A DNA stretch of 64,000 bases from Anaerotruncus sp. (lineage in GTDB: Bacteria > Bacillota > Clostridia > Oscillospirales > Ruminococcaceae): contig JAETRV010000008.1 in assembly GCA_021770005.1 (NCBI GenBank), forward strand, positions 16,687 through 80,686, written 5' to 3'. The translations under genes and the position numbers were made by a program. This document shows, piece after piece, positions 17,459 to 26,079 of the stretch. How positions within the stretch are numbered: position 1 is the first letter of the stretch; each line of letters begins with the position of its first letter. Under the pieces are notes generated by a model that was not told the origin of the DNA, made no database searches, and saw nothing but the letters and a program-made list of their open reading frames with translations.

Positions 17459-20400
17459 TCAGTTGAAGAGAGCTGCGTCCTCAAGCGCGGGAACCGGTTC
17501 CGGCGCGGATGGAGGCGGGGTGCTGTTGTTGTTCTTTTTGCCCTTGCCCTCAAAGATGAGGTAGAAGGTGGGCAGGAGCAGTAGGGTCAGCAGGGTGGAG
17601 GCGCAGAGGCCGCCGATGATAACCACCGCCATTCCGCGCATCATCTCTGAACCATCACCGATTCCGAGTGACATCGGCACCATCGAGAGGACGGTGGTCA
17701 AGGTGGTCATCAGGATCGGACGCAGACGAGTGCGGCCGGTGTTGAGCAGGGCGGTCTGCATATCCATGCTCGACCGGTACTGGTTGGTGGTGTCGACGAA
17801 CAGGATGCCGTTGTTGACCACCGTTCCGACCAGTGTCAGGAAGCCCATCAGGGAGGGCATACTCAGGGTGCTGTTGGTGAGGTAGAGCAGGCCGAACGAG
17901 CCAATCAGGCTGAACGGGACGCAGACCATCACCATCAATGAAAACTTGGGTGACTCGAACTGCATCGCCATGACCATGAACACGAGCAGCACTGCAACCG
18001 CGATTGCCATGCCGAGCGCGGAGAATTCCTGCATCATCTGCTCATCCATTGTACCGGAGGCCAGCGTCACCCCGTTGGGCAGCTGCATCGCCTGCACCTG
18101 TGCGAGGATTTCGGCCTTGGCGGTATACTTTGCGGCTTCGGCCGGCTGCCCGGTGACCGTAACGATGTATTGGTTATTTTTGCGGGTGATGCTCTGCGGG
18201 CTGTCCGAGAAGTTGATCTCTGCAACATCGAGCAGAGGGACCTGCTGCCCGGCAGCGTTAATTAGGATCAGGCCGGAAAGATCACTGATTGTCTGGAACC
18301 GGCCGCGCGGGTATTCGACCCAGATTTCATATTCCTGCCCGTTCTGCGAGAGGGTAGTCACTTTGCTGCCGCTGAGCACCTTATAGATCAGGGAACCAAT
18401 CTGGGCAGGCTGGAACCCCTTGGCAGCAGCCTTGAGCGGGTCAATGTCAACCTTAGCCTGCGGGTTGCCCTTGGAAACATTGGAGGTCACCCGGACAATC
18501 CCGCTATTCTGATGCATCAGCGCTTCGATCTCGGAAGAGGTGGTCTTGAGCAGCTCGTAGTCGTTGCCCTGGAGGTTGACCTCCACGTCACCACCGCCAC
18601 CCATCGAACCCATCGAGCTGCTGGACGCTTCCACATTGATTTCGCAATCGAGCATCTCTTTTGTTTCCCGCCGCCACTGTTCTACCACCTCATTGGTCGA
18701 TAATTCGCGGTCATCTTTCAGGTAGGCGGTAAGGGTCGCCCCGCCGCCGCCCATCATCATGCTCCCGCCGCCGGTACTGAGCGAGTACCGTTCTACATCG
18801 GGGTGGTTTGCCGCAAGCTGCTCGATTTCGGTCATGATCTCATCGACGCGTCCGACCTGAAGTCCGGGACGCAGTTCGGCGCTGACCGAGACCGTCCCTT
18901 CATCGATGGACGGCATCATCTCGAGCGGGATCAAGGGGATCAAAGCGACCGACCCGACCAGCAGCAGGATCGAAACCAGAACCACCGTCTTTTTAAACGG
19001 CAGGATGTGGCGGAGCAGGTTGCCATAACCGATCTCGACCTTCCGGACAAACCGGGAGACGGGCGTTTCCCGCCGCTCGACCGGCTTGAAGATCGAGAAG
19101 AAGAGCGGCACAAGGGTGAGCGCACAGATCAGCGAGGCGGTCAGCGAGAAGATGATCGTGAACCCAAGCTGTTTGAAGAGCTGTCCGGAAAGCCCCTTCA
19201 TCATGCTGATCGGCAGGAACACGACCACGGTGGTGATTGTCGAGGCAATGATGGACATTGCGACAAATCCGGCCCCTTCGATCGCACATTTTTTGAAATC
19301 CTGCCGTTCGGTGCTGCTGCGCCGGAAACAGCTCTCAATGACAACGATTGAGCTATCGACCATCATGCCGACGCCAATCACCATGCCGCCCAGCGAAACC
19401 ACGTTGAGCGAGAAGCCCATGAGCTTCATTAGGATGACGGTGACCAGCAGAGAGATCGGCATCGAGCTTCCGACGATCAACGACGCTTTGATGTCCCCGA
19501 AAAAGAGGAAGAGCACCAGCATCGAGAGGAGTACACCGAGGATCAGCGTGCTGAATACCGTCTTGACTGAATCGACAATCATGTCGCTGCTATCATAGAT
19601 GACATCCAGATGAATGCCATTGTCAGCGGCGTTGAGCCGCTCCACTTCCCGCAGCACTGTCCGGGAAACATCGAGCGTGCTTGCACTCTGCCGCTTGGTG
19701 ACCGAGAGGCTGACATTGTCTACACTGTTATACCGGCTGATGCTGTCCGCATCGCGGGAGGTGCGGAACACCTGCGCGATATCCGAAAGATGGATCACAC
19801 CGCCGCTGCGCAAGGGGATCGGGATATCGCGGAGGGATTCCACTGTCTTGTATTCGACCCCGGCCCGCACCGCGAGCGACTGAGTCCCCATGTCCGCATC
19901 GCCGGCAGGGATCGAGAAGTTGGCAGCGGAGAGGAGCGCGCTGATCGTGTCGATATCCAGGTTATACTGGCGCAACCGGTCCTCCATGAGCTGGACGCTG
20001 ATGTATTCCTCCTGTCCGCCCGCAACATCGACGCTCGCGACACCCGAGAGCTTCTCGAATTCGGGGACGATGCTCTCGTTGATGTAGTTGAGCATGTTGA
20101 TGTCGCCGGTTGCACTCGCTGAAAGTACGACGCTAGGCATCGCGTTGACGTCCATCTCCATGATGATCGGGTCGGACGCATCGTCCGGCAGCGACCCTTT
20201 GTACATATTGAGTTTTTCCTGTAGGTCCATGTGGGCAACATCCATATTGCTCCCATATTCCAGCTCGAGAATCACGAGGGAAACGTTTTCCTGTGAGACC
20301 GACTGCACATTTTTCAGCCCGTTCAGCGTGGAGCAGGCGTCCTCGATCTCTTTGGAGACGAGGTCCTCCACATCCTCCGGACCAGCGCCCGGATAGGTGG

Positions 20401-20545
20401 TCAGGACCACGAACATCGGCATTTCAATATCAGGTGTCATCTCAAGCGGGGTGGTTGCGATCGACATTGCGCCAAAGATCAAAAGGGCAAACACAATGAT
20501 AATCATCGAAACCGGCCGCTTGATTGCAAGTTTTGTCAGATTCAT
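17459..20545 (-). CDS. RND-family efflux transporter permease (AcrB/SwrC-like)
   Basis: Proton-driven efflux pump of the resistance-nodulation-division superfamily, 1028 residues. It starts MNLTKLAIKRPVSMIIIVFA, the typical RND N-terminus, and shows the two-fold repeat of one helix, a large extracytoplasmic loop and a six-helix bundle. Helix IV carries GMVIGVGMMVDSSIVVIES, where AcrB has the proton-relay Asp pair; here one Asp is Ser. A Gly/Met-rich stretch (GGGSMMMGGGG, around nt 18740-18775) lies in the second docking/porter loop. Its ATG overlaps the stop of the upstream fusion-protein gene by four bases. Monoderm RND pumps export lipids or amphiphiles; the substrate is unknown. Confidence 0.95.
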   Translation of the reverse strand: MNLTKLAIKRPVSMIIIVFALLIFGAMSIATTPLEMTPDIEMPMFVVLTTYPGAGPEDVEDLVSKEIEDACSTLNGLKNVQSVSQENVSLVILELEYGSNMDVAHMDLQEKLNMYKGSLPDDASDPIIMEMDVNAMPSVVLSASATGDINMLNYINESIVPEFEKLSGVASVDVAGGQEEYISVQLMEDRLRQYNLDIDTISALLSAANFSIPAGDADMGTQSLAVRAGVEYKTVESLRDIPIPLRSGGVIHLSDIAQVFRTSRDADSISRYNSVDNVSLSVTKRQSASTLDVSRTVLREVERLNAADNGIHLDVIYDSSDMIVDSVKTVFSTLILGVLLSMLVLFLFFGDIKASLIVGSSMPISLLVTVILMKLMGFSLNVVSLGGMVIGVGMMVDSSIVVIESCFRRSSTERQDFKKCAIEGAGFVAMSIIASTITTVVVFLPISMMKGLSGQLFKQLGFTIIFSLTASLICALTLVPLFFSIFKPVERRETPVSRFVRKVEIGYGNLLRHILPFKKTVVLVSILLLVGSVALIPLIPLEMMPSIDEGTVSVSAELRPGLQVGRVDEIMTEIEQLAANHPDVERYSLSTGGGSMMMGGGGATLTAYLKDDRELSTNEVVEQWRRETKEMLDCEINVEASSSSMGSMGGGGDVEVNLQGNDYELLKTTSSEIEALMHQNSGIVRVTSNVSKGNPQAKVDIDPLKAAAKGFQPAQIGSLIYKVLSGSKVTTLSQNGQEYEIWVEYPRGRFQTISDLSGLILINAAGQQVPLLDVAEINFSDSPQSITRKNNQYIVTVTGQPAEAAKYTAKAEILAQVQAMQLPNGVTLASGTMDEQMMQEFSALGMAIAVAVLLVFMVMAMQFESPKFSLMVMVCVPFSLIGSFGLLYLTNSTLSMPSLMGFLTLVGTVVNNGILFVDTTNQYRSSMDMQTALLNTGRTRLRPILMTTLTTVLSMVPMSLGIGDGSEMMRGMAVVIIGGLCASTLLTLLLLPTFYLIFEGKGKKNNNSTPPPSAPEPVPALEDAALFN

Positions 20546-22263
20546 TTAGAGCCTCCCTGCATCACTTTCAGCCCCGAAGCGTAGCTCTGTGCGGAAGAGC
20601 TGCTCTTGGAGGATGAGGATTTAGAGGAGCTATCACCGTCCATCCGGCGGACGGTTCGGTTTGGCTCGGTGGAGAGCTGCTCTTGCGGGGCAGAGGAAGC
20701 CGCAGAGGAGGCGGGCTCAGCTTCGGACGAAGCTGCCGCCTCCGGGGCGGAAACGGTTTCATCCGATTCGGAGCTTTCCTCGGAGCTGGCGTCAGTATCC
20801 TTCCCAGCCGCGCCGACCGCTGCCGAAACCGCAACCACTGCATTTTCATCCCCCTGCACAACGACCTCTGCACCGTCCAGCAGGCGGGGGTGCCAGGAGG
20901 TGATGACCCGGTCATTTTCCGAAATCCCTGAGAGGATAGCCACTTCGGTTTCGCTCGAAACGCCGGTCTGCACCTCGGTCTTGACCGCCTTGCCGTTGCG
21001 GTAGAGGTAGACATACGGCTGTTCGGCGTCGTAGTAGAGGCAGTCGATCGGCAGGATGATGCTGTCGACCGCTTTCTGAGTGGCGGCATAGAGCTTGACC
21101 GTTGCGCCGGTATGTAGCTGGACCTGCTCGCCGTCGATGCTCGCTTTGATGTTGAACAGGCCGGTCTGCGCGTCGACCGCGGTAGGAATCTCGGTGATGG
21201 TGCCAGAAACGGTCTGTCCCCCCGCTTCAATCTCGATCTCTTCACCGATTGCAAGGTTTTGCATCACCGATTCGGAAACTCCGAACCGTACGGTCATGAT
21301 GCTCTTGTTCGAGATCACATAGGACGGTTGGCCGGAGGGGGCGGGGTTCTGCTCGGACACATTTTTCTGCTCGATGATCCCGGCAATCGGCGCGGTGACC
21401 CGGGTGTACTCGATCGACTTGGCCTGGATTTGGAGCTGTGCTTCCGAGACCGCTTCCGCATCCTCGCGAGAGACGCCCGCGGTCAGGTCATAGGCTTCCT
21501 TTGCGGCGTTGTAGCTGTTTTTGGCGTTGCGGTAGGCGGTGCGCGCCGAGCGGAGCTGCGGATCGTCGTCGTCCTCCAGTTCGTCTACCATATCACGAGA
21601 TTCAACGTATCTGTTATAAGCATCTGCGTGCTCTCTTTCCTTTTCACGCATCAGCTTATCCTGGTCGGCATCCTCACCATAAGCCGCTTTCAGCTCCGCT
21701 TCGGACATCCCAGAAATCAGATTCATCTCGTCATCCAATTTTTCCATCATTTCCAGATTTCTTTCCACGCCCCGTTGCGCCTGCTCGATCGCATCCGCGA
21801 CCCCGTCGTTGAGGTTTTTCAGGTTGTCGCGGGCGGTGTTGAGCGCGCTCTGGGCGGCGTTCAGGCTGGATTTCATCGTGACCAGCTGGGTGTCGTATCC
21901 GCTGCCCAACTGCGCATCCGCCGCGATCCGGGCCGCGTTATATTGCAGCTGTGCCATCTCTGGATCGATCTCAAAAAGCAGCTGCCCCTTCTGCACCGGC
22001 TCCCCAACCTCGAAATAGGTGCGCAGGACGGTACCGCTTGCCTTGGGAAATACCTGCACCGATTCCTCCGGCTGTACCGTACCGATAAAAGAGGTGGTCT
22101 GGGCAAGACTGCCGCGGGCAGGTTTGGCGACGCTGACATTGATTTCAGAAAGCTGCGCGGCAACAGGGGCAGCATCGTCCGGCCCCATGCGGGACAGGAA
22201 CCCGACAGCGGCAACACCGCCGACGACTGCGCAGCACAAAAGCACTCCGGTGATCTTTTTCAA
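20542..22263 (-). CDS. RND efflux membrane fusion protein (HlyD/AcrA-like)
   Basis: Periplasmic-adaptor-type subunit of the pump, 573 residues, longer than usual. N-terminal membrane anchor, split lipoyl domain (TSFIGTVQPEESVQVFPKA and YTRVTAPIAGIIEQKNVSEQ), and between them a long helical hairpin of about 200 residues, then beta-barrel and membrane-proximal domains. The last 95 residues are a Ser/Glu/Ala-rich low-complexity tail ending in poly-Ser/Lys. TTG 22263 is the start, with AGGAGG 9 bases upstream. It overlaps the RND gene by ATGA and diverges from the two-component genes, which may regulate it. Confidence 0.93.
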   Translation of the reverse strand: MKKITGVLLCCAVVGGVAAVGFLSRMGPDDAAPVAAQLSEINVSVAKPARGSLAQTTSFIGTVQPEESVQVFPKASGTVLRTYFEVGEPVQKGQLLFEIDPEMAQLQYNAARIAADAQLGSGYDTQLVTMKSSLNAAQSALNTARDNLKNLNDGVADAIEQAQRGVERNLEMMEKLDDEMNLISGMSEAELKAAYGEDADQDKLMREKEREHADAYNRYVESRDMVDELEDDDDPQLRSARTAYRNAKNSYNAAKEAYDLTAGVSREDAEAVSEAQLQIQAKSIEYTRVTAPIAGIIEQKNVSEQNPAPSGQPSYVISNKSIMTVRFGVSESVMQNLAIGEEIEIEAGGQTVSGTITEIPTAVDAQTGLFNIKASIDGEQVQLHTGATVKLYAATQKAVDSIILPIDCLYYDAEQPYVYLYRNGKAVKTEVQTGVSSETEVAILSGISENDRVITSWHPRLLDGAEVVVQGDENAVVAVSAAVGAAGKDTDASSEESSESDETVSAPEAAASSEAEPASSAASSAPQEQLSTEPNRTVRRMDGDSSSKSSSSKSSSSAQSYASGLKVMQGGSK

Positions 22264-22314
22264 TGGAAGAACCTCCTACTTTATTGAGATAATTCTAGTC
22301 TAGTTTACAGCCGG

Positions 22315-22391
22315 ATTGTGAACCGAATATAGACTGTGCAACCATTTGTGTGAAAAATTTGTGAACGGGATGTTATATTTGTGTTTTTGTG
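22315..22391. promoter_or_regulatory. Cluster of TTTGTG-type repeats in the pump/regulator intergenic region
   Basis: Five similar hexamers on the plus strand: ATTGTG at 22315, and TTTGTG at 22345, 22358, 22378 and 22386. Spacing 13 between the first TTTGTG pair and 8 between the last. OmpR/PhoB-type regulators bind direct repeats, and the neighbour at 22462 encodes one, so these are candidate sites. Confidence 0.4.
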
Positions 22392-22461
22392 AAAACCCCT
22401 ATCATTCTATCATATTTTCTGGTAGGATGGTAGCAGGAAATTTTGAAAAAGGAGGGATCGT

Positions 22462-23139
22462 ATGGCGGTAATTTTGGTCGTGGATGACAACCAGAAAATC
22501 CGGAGGCTGATCGACATCTACCTGCGCCGGGAAGGGTTTTCCACCCTGCTTGCCGAAACCGGGGAACAGGCGCTCCATCTGCTGGGGGAACAAGCGGTGG
22601 ACCTGATGATCGTGGATATCATGATGCCAGGGATGGATGGTTATGCGCTGGTGCGGCAGCTCCGGGAAAACCGGGTGGAGATACCGGTATTGATGGCGAC
22701 CGCCAAAACCGAGTTTGCGGACAAGAAAGAGGGGTTTGAGGCGGGTGCGGATGATTATATGACCAAGCCGATTGACCTGGAAGAGCTGGTTCTGCGGGTG
22801 CGCGCACTGCTCCGCCGCAGCCGGATTTATAGCGAAAATCAAATACAGATCGGCGAAGTGACGCTCGACTACAATACGCTTGAAGTCCGGCTCCCAGAGG
22901 AGACGGTTATACTCCCACAAAAGGAGTTTTACCTGCTTTACAAGCTGTTCTCCTATCCCAACCGGATTTTTACCCGTCAGGAACTGATGGACGAAATCTG
23001 GGGCTTCAACAGCGAAACCAGCCCCCGCACCGTAGATGTACATATCAAACGGCTGCGGGAACGGTTCGAGCAGGTGCCCGATTTGGAGATTTCCACCATC
23101 CGGGGGCTGGGCTACAAAGGGGTGCAGAAGGGCACATGA
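22462..23139 (+). CDS. OmpR-family response regulator
   Basis: DNA-binding two-component regulator, 225 residues. Receiver domain: acidic pair D8/D9, phospho-acceptor D52 in VDIMMPGMDG, T80 and K102. The C-terminal winged-helix domain ends with TSPRTVDVHIKRLRERF and TIRGLGYKG. AAAGGAGGG precedes ATG 22462. It overlaps the kinase gene by ATGA and diverges from the RND pump genes, which suggests that the pump is its target, directly or with envelope stress. Confidence 0.95.
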   Translation: MAVILVVDDNQKIRRLIDIYLRREGFSTLLAETGEQALHLLGEQAVDLMIVDIMMPGMDGYALVRQLRENRVEIPVLMATAKTEFADKKEGFEAGADDYMTKPIDLEELVLRVRALLRRSRIYSENQIQIGEVTLDYNTLEVRLPEETVILPQKEFYLLYKLFSYPNRIFTRQELMDEIWGFNSETSPRTVDVHIKRLRERFEQVPDLEISTIRGLGYKGVQKGT

Positions 23140-24446
23140 AAAAATACTGCAAACGCAGGGGTACGGTTTACCATCAGGTGGTCGGCGTGCTCTGTTTGGC
23201 CATGCTGGTCACCACAACGGTTCCGATGCTGCTGTTTTCCCACTTTTCCAAGCAGGCATTTACCGGGGACGTGCAAAATCAGGTGCTGTCCAACATCAAA
23301 AAAGCAGCGGATTATCTCGAGGAACACAATCTGCCCTTTTCAGACCTGGGTGAGCTGCTCAGTTCCGAGCGCCTTACCTTCCGGGTACTGGACGACCTTT
23401 CTCCGCTGGAACTGAACGAGTACAGGCAGCAGGAGCTCGAAACCGATGGATACCTCCTATTCTCTCGGGCAGGGGAGAATAACCTGCCCCACGCGATGCT
23501 CAGCCGGTATGAGGACCACTATGTGTTGATCCAGGCCGACCTGGAACCGCTCTTCCGGCTTACCCGGCAGACCAAGCTGCTTTCCCTGATGCTGACCCTT
23601 TTGATCGGGCTTTTTGCGGCCATGATCGGTGGGTACCGCCTACTGGCGCCGGTGCGCAAGCTGGATGAGGCGACCCGCAAGGTCGCGGCAGGGGATTTCA
23701 CCGTCCGGATTCCTCCTCCGAAACGCATGGACGAGATCGGTTCCCTAATTGAGAGCTTCAATACCATGACCCGGGAGCTTGGCAGCGTCGAGATGCTCCG
23801 CAGCAACTTCGTCTCGGATATCTCCCACGAGTTCAAAACCCCGCTGACCGCTATCGAAGGATATGCCAAGCTGTTGGAGGGGGATTGCAGCCCGGAGGAA
23901 CGCCGGGAATATGTTGGGACGATCACCAGCGAGACCCGCAGGCTGTCAGTCCTTGTGGCAAATATCCTGATGATAAACCGGCTGGATAAGGGGAACATCT
24001 CGTCCGAGCGGCATCCGGTGCGGATCGATGAGCAGATCCGGCGCGCGCTTGCCCTCTGTGAAGCGGGCTGGACCAGCAAAAACCTGGGATTGAATCTTGA
24101 ATTGGATGAGATTTATTTTGCGGGCTATGAGTCGTTGTTGATGCAGGTCTGGGCGAACCTGATTGACAACGCGGTAAAGTTTTCTCCGTCCGGGGGCCGG
24201 ATTTCTCTGGCTTTGCACCGGGAAGGGGAACGGGTACGGTTCACCATCTGCAACGACGGGGACAATATCCCGGAAGAAAGCCTCCCACATCTGTTCGAGC
24301 AGTTTTATAAGGCTGACCCATCCCGCGGCGGGGAGGGGAACGGGCTGGGGCTTTCGATTGTCAAGCGGGTCGCAGAGCTGCATGGCGGCGAGGTATCGGT
24401 GGAAAATCTGCCCAGCTCTGGCGTGCGTTTCACAGTAATTCTGTAA
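23136..24446 (+). CDS. Sensor histidine kinase
   Basis: Membrane sensor kinase, 436 residues. First helix about 13-36, extracytoplasmic sensor region about 37-147, second helix about 148-171, HAMP domain (LLAPVRKLDEATRKVAAGDF), HisKA box SDISHEFKTPLTAIEGYAKL with phospho-acceptor H231, and HATPase_c with N box (WANLIDNAVKFS) and G box (GNGLGLSIVKRV). It is co-translated with the response regulator through the ATGA overlap. The signal is unknown; divergence from the RND genes suggests an envelope-active compound. Confidence 0.95.
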   Translation: MKKYCKRRGTVYHQVVGVLCLAMLVTTTVPMLLFSHFSKQAFTGDVQNQVLSNIKKAADYLEEHNLPFSDLGELLSSERLTFRVLDDLSPLELNEYRQQELETDGYLLFSRAGENNLPHAMLSRYEDHYVLIQADLEPLFRLTRQTKLLSLMLTLLIGLFAAMIGGYRLLAPVRKLDEATRKVAAGDFTVRIPPPKRMDEIGSLIESFNTMTRELGSVEMLRSNFVSDISHEFKTPLTAIEGYAKLLEGDCSPEERREYVGTITSETRRLSVLVANILMINRLDKGNISSERHPVRIDEQIRRALALCEAGWTSKNLGLNLELDEIYFAGYESLLMQVWANLIDNAVKFSPSGGRISLALHREGERVRFTICNDGDNIPEESLPHLFEQFYKADPSRGGEGNGLGLSIVKRVAELHGGEVSVENLPSSGVRFTVIL

Positions 24447-24459
24447 AGGAGGCTTTTCC

Positions 24460-24894
24460 ATGAGAGATGCGGTAAAGACCATTGGAAACCTGGTGGACAA
24501 ACAGTCGGTCTGCTTCTTGGGGGCGATCGACAAGGAGGGTTTCCCGAGTATCAAAGCGATGCTCCAACCGCGCGAACGGGAGGGTATCCACACCTTCTGG
24601 CTGACCACCAACACCTCGTCGCTGCATGTGGCGCAGTATCGCGAAAATCCCTCGGCGAGCCTGTATTTCTGTGACCGGAGGTTTTTCCGGGGCGTGCTGC
24701 TGACCGGCGCCATAGAGGTTCTGACCGACCCGGAGTCCCGCCATCGGATCTGGCGGGAAGGGGATACGGTCTACTACCCGCAAGGGCCGGACGACCCTGA
24801 CTACTGTGTGCTGCGGTTTACCGCCCGGTCGGGGCGGTACTACCACAATTTTAAATCCGAGGATTTTGCAATACAAGAAACTATTGGAAACTGA
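24460..24894 (+). CDS. Pyridoxamine 5'-phosphate oxidase-like flavin-binding protein
   Basis: Small split-barrel protein, 144 residues, of the PNPOx-like superfamily (general stress protein 26 type). The beta-barrel pattern is visible in QSVCFLGAIDKEGFPSIKAM, HTFWLTTNTSS and PSASLYFCDRRFFRGVLLTG. Such proteins bind FMN or related cofactors, and many have no known substrate. AAAGGAGG lies 6 bases before ATG 24460, 13 bases after the kinase stop, so it may be the third gene of the two-component operon. Confidence 0.75.
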   Translation: MRDAVKTIGNLVDKQSVCFLGAIDKEGFPSIKAMLQPREREGIHTFWLTTNTSSLHVAQYRENPSASLYFCDRRFFRGVLLTGAIEVLTDPESRHRIWREGDTVYYPQGPDDPDYCVLRFTARSGRYYHNFKSEDFAIQETIGN

Positions 24895-24902
24895 AAAATC
24901 CT

Positions 24903-24932
24903 GCATGATCTTCCCGCGCACTGCCCATACTT
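24903..24932 (+). promoter_or_regulatory. SigG-type promoter before sigG
   Basis: GCATG (24903-24907), an 18-base spacer and CATACTT (24926-24932) fit the forespore SigG consensus (GMATR, 17-18, CATnMTA) at all but one position. It would start a transcript about 30 bases before the TTG start, allowing SigG to drive its own gene. Confidence 0.55.
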
Positions 24933-24968
24933 TTCTCGAATGTAGAGAGTATAAGGGGTGCGCGGGAT

Positions 24969-25739
24969 TTGTATATCAATAAAGTGGAAATCTGCGGGGT
25001 AAACACCTCCAAACTGACCGTCCTAAAGGAAAAAGAAAAGATCGAACTGCTAAAAAGAATTCGTGCAGGGGATCAGGCGGCGCGGGACGAGATGATCAAC
25101 GGCAACCTGCGGCTGGTGCTGTCGGTCGTACAGAAATTCACCAACCGGGGAGAAAACCTCGACGACCTGTTCCAGGTGGGATGTATCGGGCTAATTAAGG
25201 CGATCGACAATTTTGATCCCAATCAGAACGTCCGGTTTTCGACCTATGGCGTGCCGATGATTATCGGAGAGATCCGCCGGCATTTACGGGATAACAACGC
25301 GGTGCGGGTGAGCCGTTCGCTCCGGGACATGGCCTATAAGGCGATGCAGGCCAAAGAAACGCTGATGAACCGCAATTCCCGGGAGCCGACGGTTGATGAG
25401 ATTGCAAAGGAGATGGGGGTCAAGAAAGAGGAGGTTGTACTTGCGCTGGAAGCGATCGTTGAGCCGATGTCCCTCTACGAACCGGTCTATTCGGACGGCG
25501 GGGATACCATTTTCGTGATGGACCAGGTGGGGGACAAAAACGGTGAGAGCGACTGGATGGACGAAATCGCGATCAAGGAGGCGATGAAGAGCCTCGGGGA
25601 ACGGGAGAAAAAGATTTTGTCCCTGCGTTTTTTTGTCGGCAAAACCCAGATGGAGGTTGCAAAGGAGATTGGGATTTCCCAAGCCCAGGTCTCGAGGCTG
25701 GAAAAGGGTGCGCTTGAATGGATCAAAAAGCATATTTGA
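24969..25739 (+). CDS. sigG: RNA polymerase sporulation sigma factor SigG
   Basis: Late forespore sigma factor, 256 residues. The N-terminus YINKVEICGVNTSKLTVL is the SigG signature that binds anti-sigma SpoIIAB/Gin. Region 2 (LDDLFQVGCIGLIKAIDNFD), region 3 and region 4 with the helix-turn-helix MEVAKEIGISQAQVSRLEKG follow. The start is TTG 24969, with AAGGGGTG at 24953-24960. In B. subtilis sigG follows spoIIGA-sigE, but here it stands alone behind a PNPOx-like gene. It shows that the organism sporulates or descends from sporulators. Confidence 0.95.
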   Translation: MYINKVEICGVNTSKLTVLKEKEKIELLKRIRAGDQAARDEMINGNLRLVLSVVQKFTNRGENLDDLFQVGCIGLIKAIDNFDPNQNVRFSTYGVPMIIGEIRRHLRDNNAVRVSRSLRDMAYKAMQAKETLMNRNSREPTVDEIAKEMGVKKEEVVLALEAIVEPMSLYEPVYSDGGDTIFVMDQVGDKNGESDWMDEIAIKEAMKSLGEREKKILSLRFFVGKTQMEVAKEIGISQAQVSRLEKGALEWIKKHI

Positions 25740-25780
25740 TCCCAAGCGCGAAAAAATGCCCACAGGACAGGCGCAAACGG

Positions 25781-25809
25781 TTGACTTTTCCGAAGCCAAG
25801 GTATATACT
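25781..25809 (+). promoter_or_regulatory. Sigma-A promoter of the alaS T-box leader
   Basis: TTGACT (25781-25786), a 17-base spacer and TATACT (25804-25809), placing the start near 25816 at the beginning of the T-box leader. Confidence 0.85.
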
Positions 25810-25815
25810 GTTTGG

Positions 25816-26050
25816 CATATGGCGATGACGGGATCAACCACCGTGTGTTTGCCCCAGAGAAGCGGCCCTTTGGCTGTGAGGCCGCTGCAAAACCCGATGG
25901 AAGCCGTCCCTGAGCCTTCCGGCGCGGAGCCGGACGCGGTGTGAGCGTTAATCCTTTTGAGCGGCGCGATTGCGCAATATGGGTGGTACCGCGGAAGGTG
26001 TTGACAACGCTTTTCGTCCCATTTCTGGGGCGGGGGGCGTTTTTTATTTT
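25816..26050 (+). ncRNA. T-box leader controlling alaS
   Basis: tRNA-sensing leader in the 340-base gap between sigG and alaS. The conserved T-box motif GGGTGGTACCGCGG is at 25981-25994; its UGGU can pair with an ACCA tRNA end, as expected for tRNA-Ala with discriminator A. The terminator that it competes with is AACGCTTTTCGTCCC / GGGGCGGGGGGCGTT followed by TTTTATTTT (26006-26050), with several G-U pairs. Stem I would lie in 25820-25900, but the specifier codon was not placed with confidence. Uncharged tRNA-Ala should favour the antiterminator and read-through into alaS. Confidence 0.93.
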
Positions 26051-26079
26051 GTCACAATTTAAAAGGAGCGATAGAGACA

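Noticed and set aside
18803..19351. Open frame of 182 codons on the plus strand inside the RND gene
   Set aside because: Antisense to a strongly conserved RND coding region, charged low-quality composition, no ribosome site; a shadow of GC-rich codon usage.
21259..22287. Open frame of 342 codons antisense to the membrane fusion protein
   Set aside because: The minus-strand protein has clear lipoyl and hairpin domains and a good ribosome site; the antisense frame runs past its start into the promoter and matches nothing I know.
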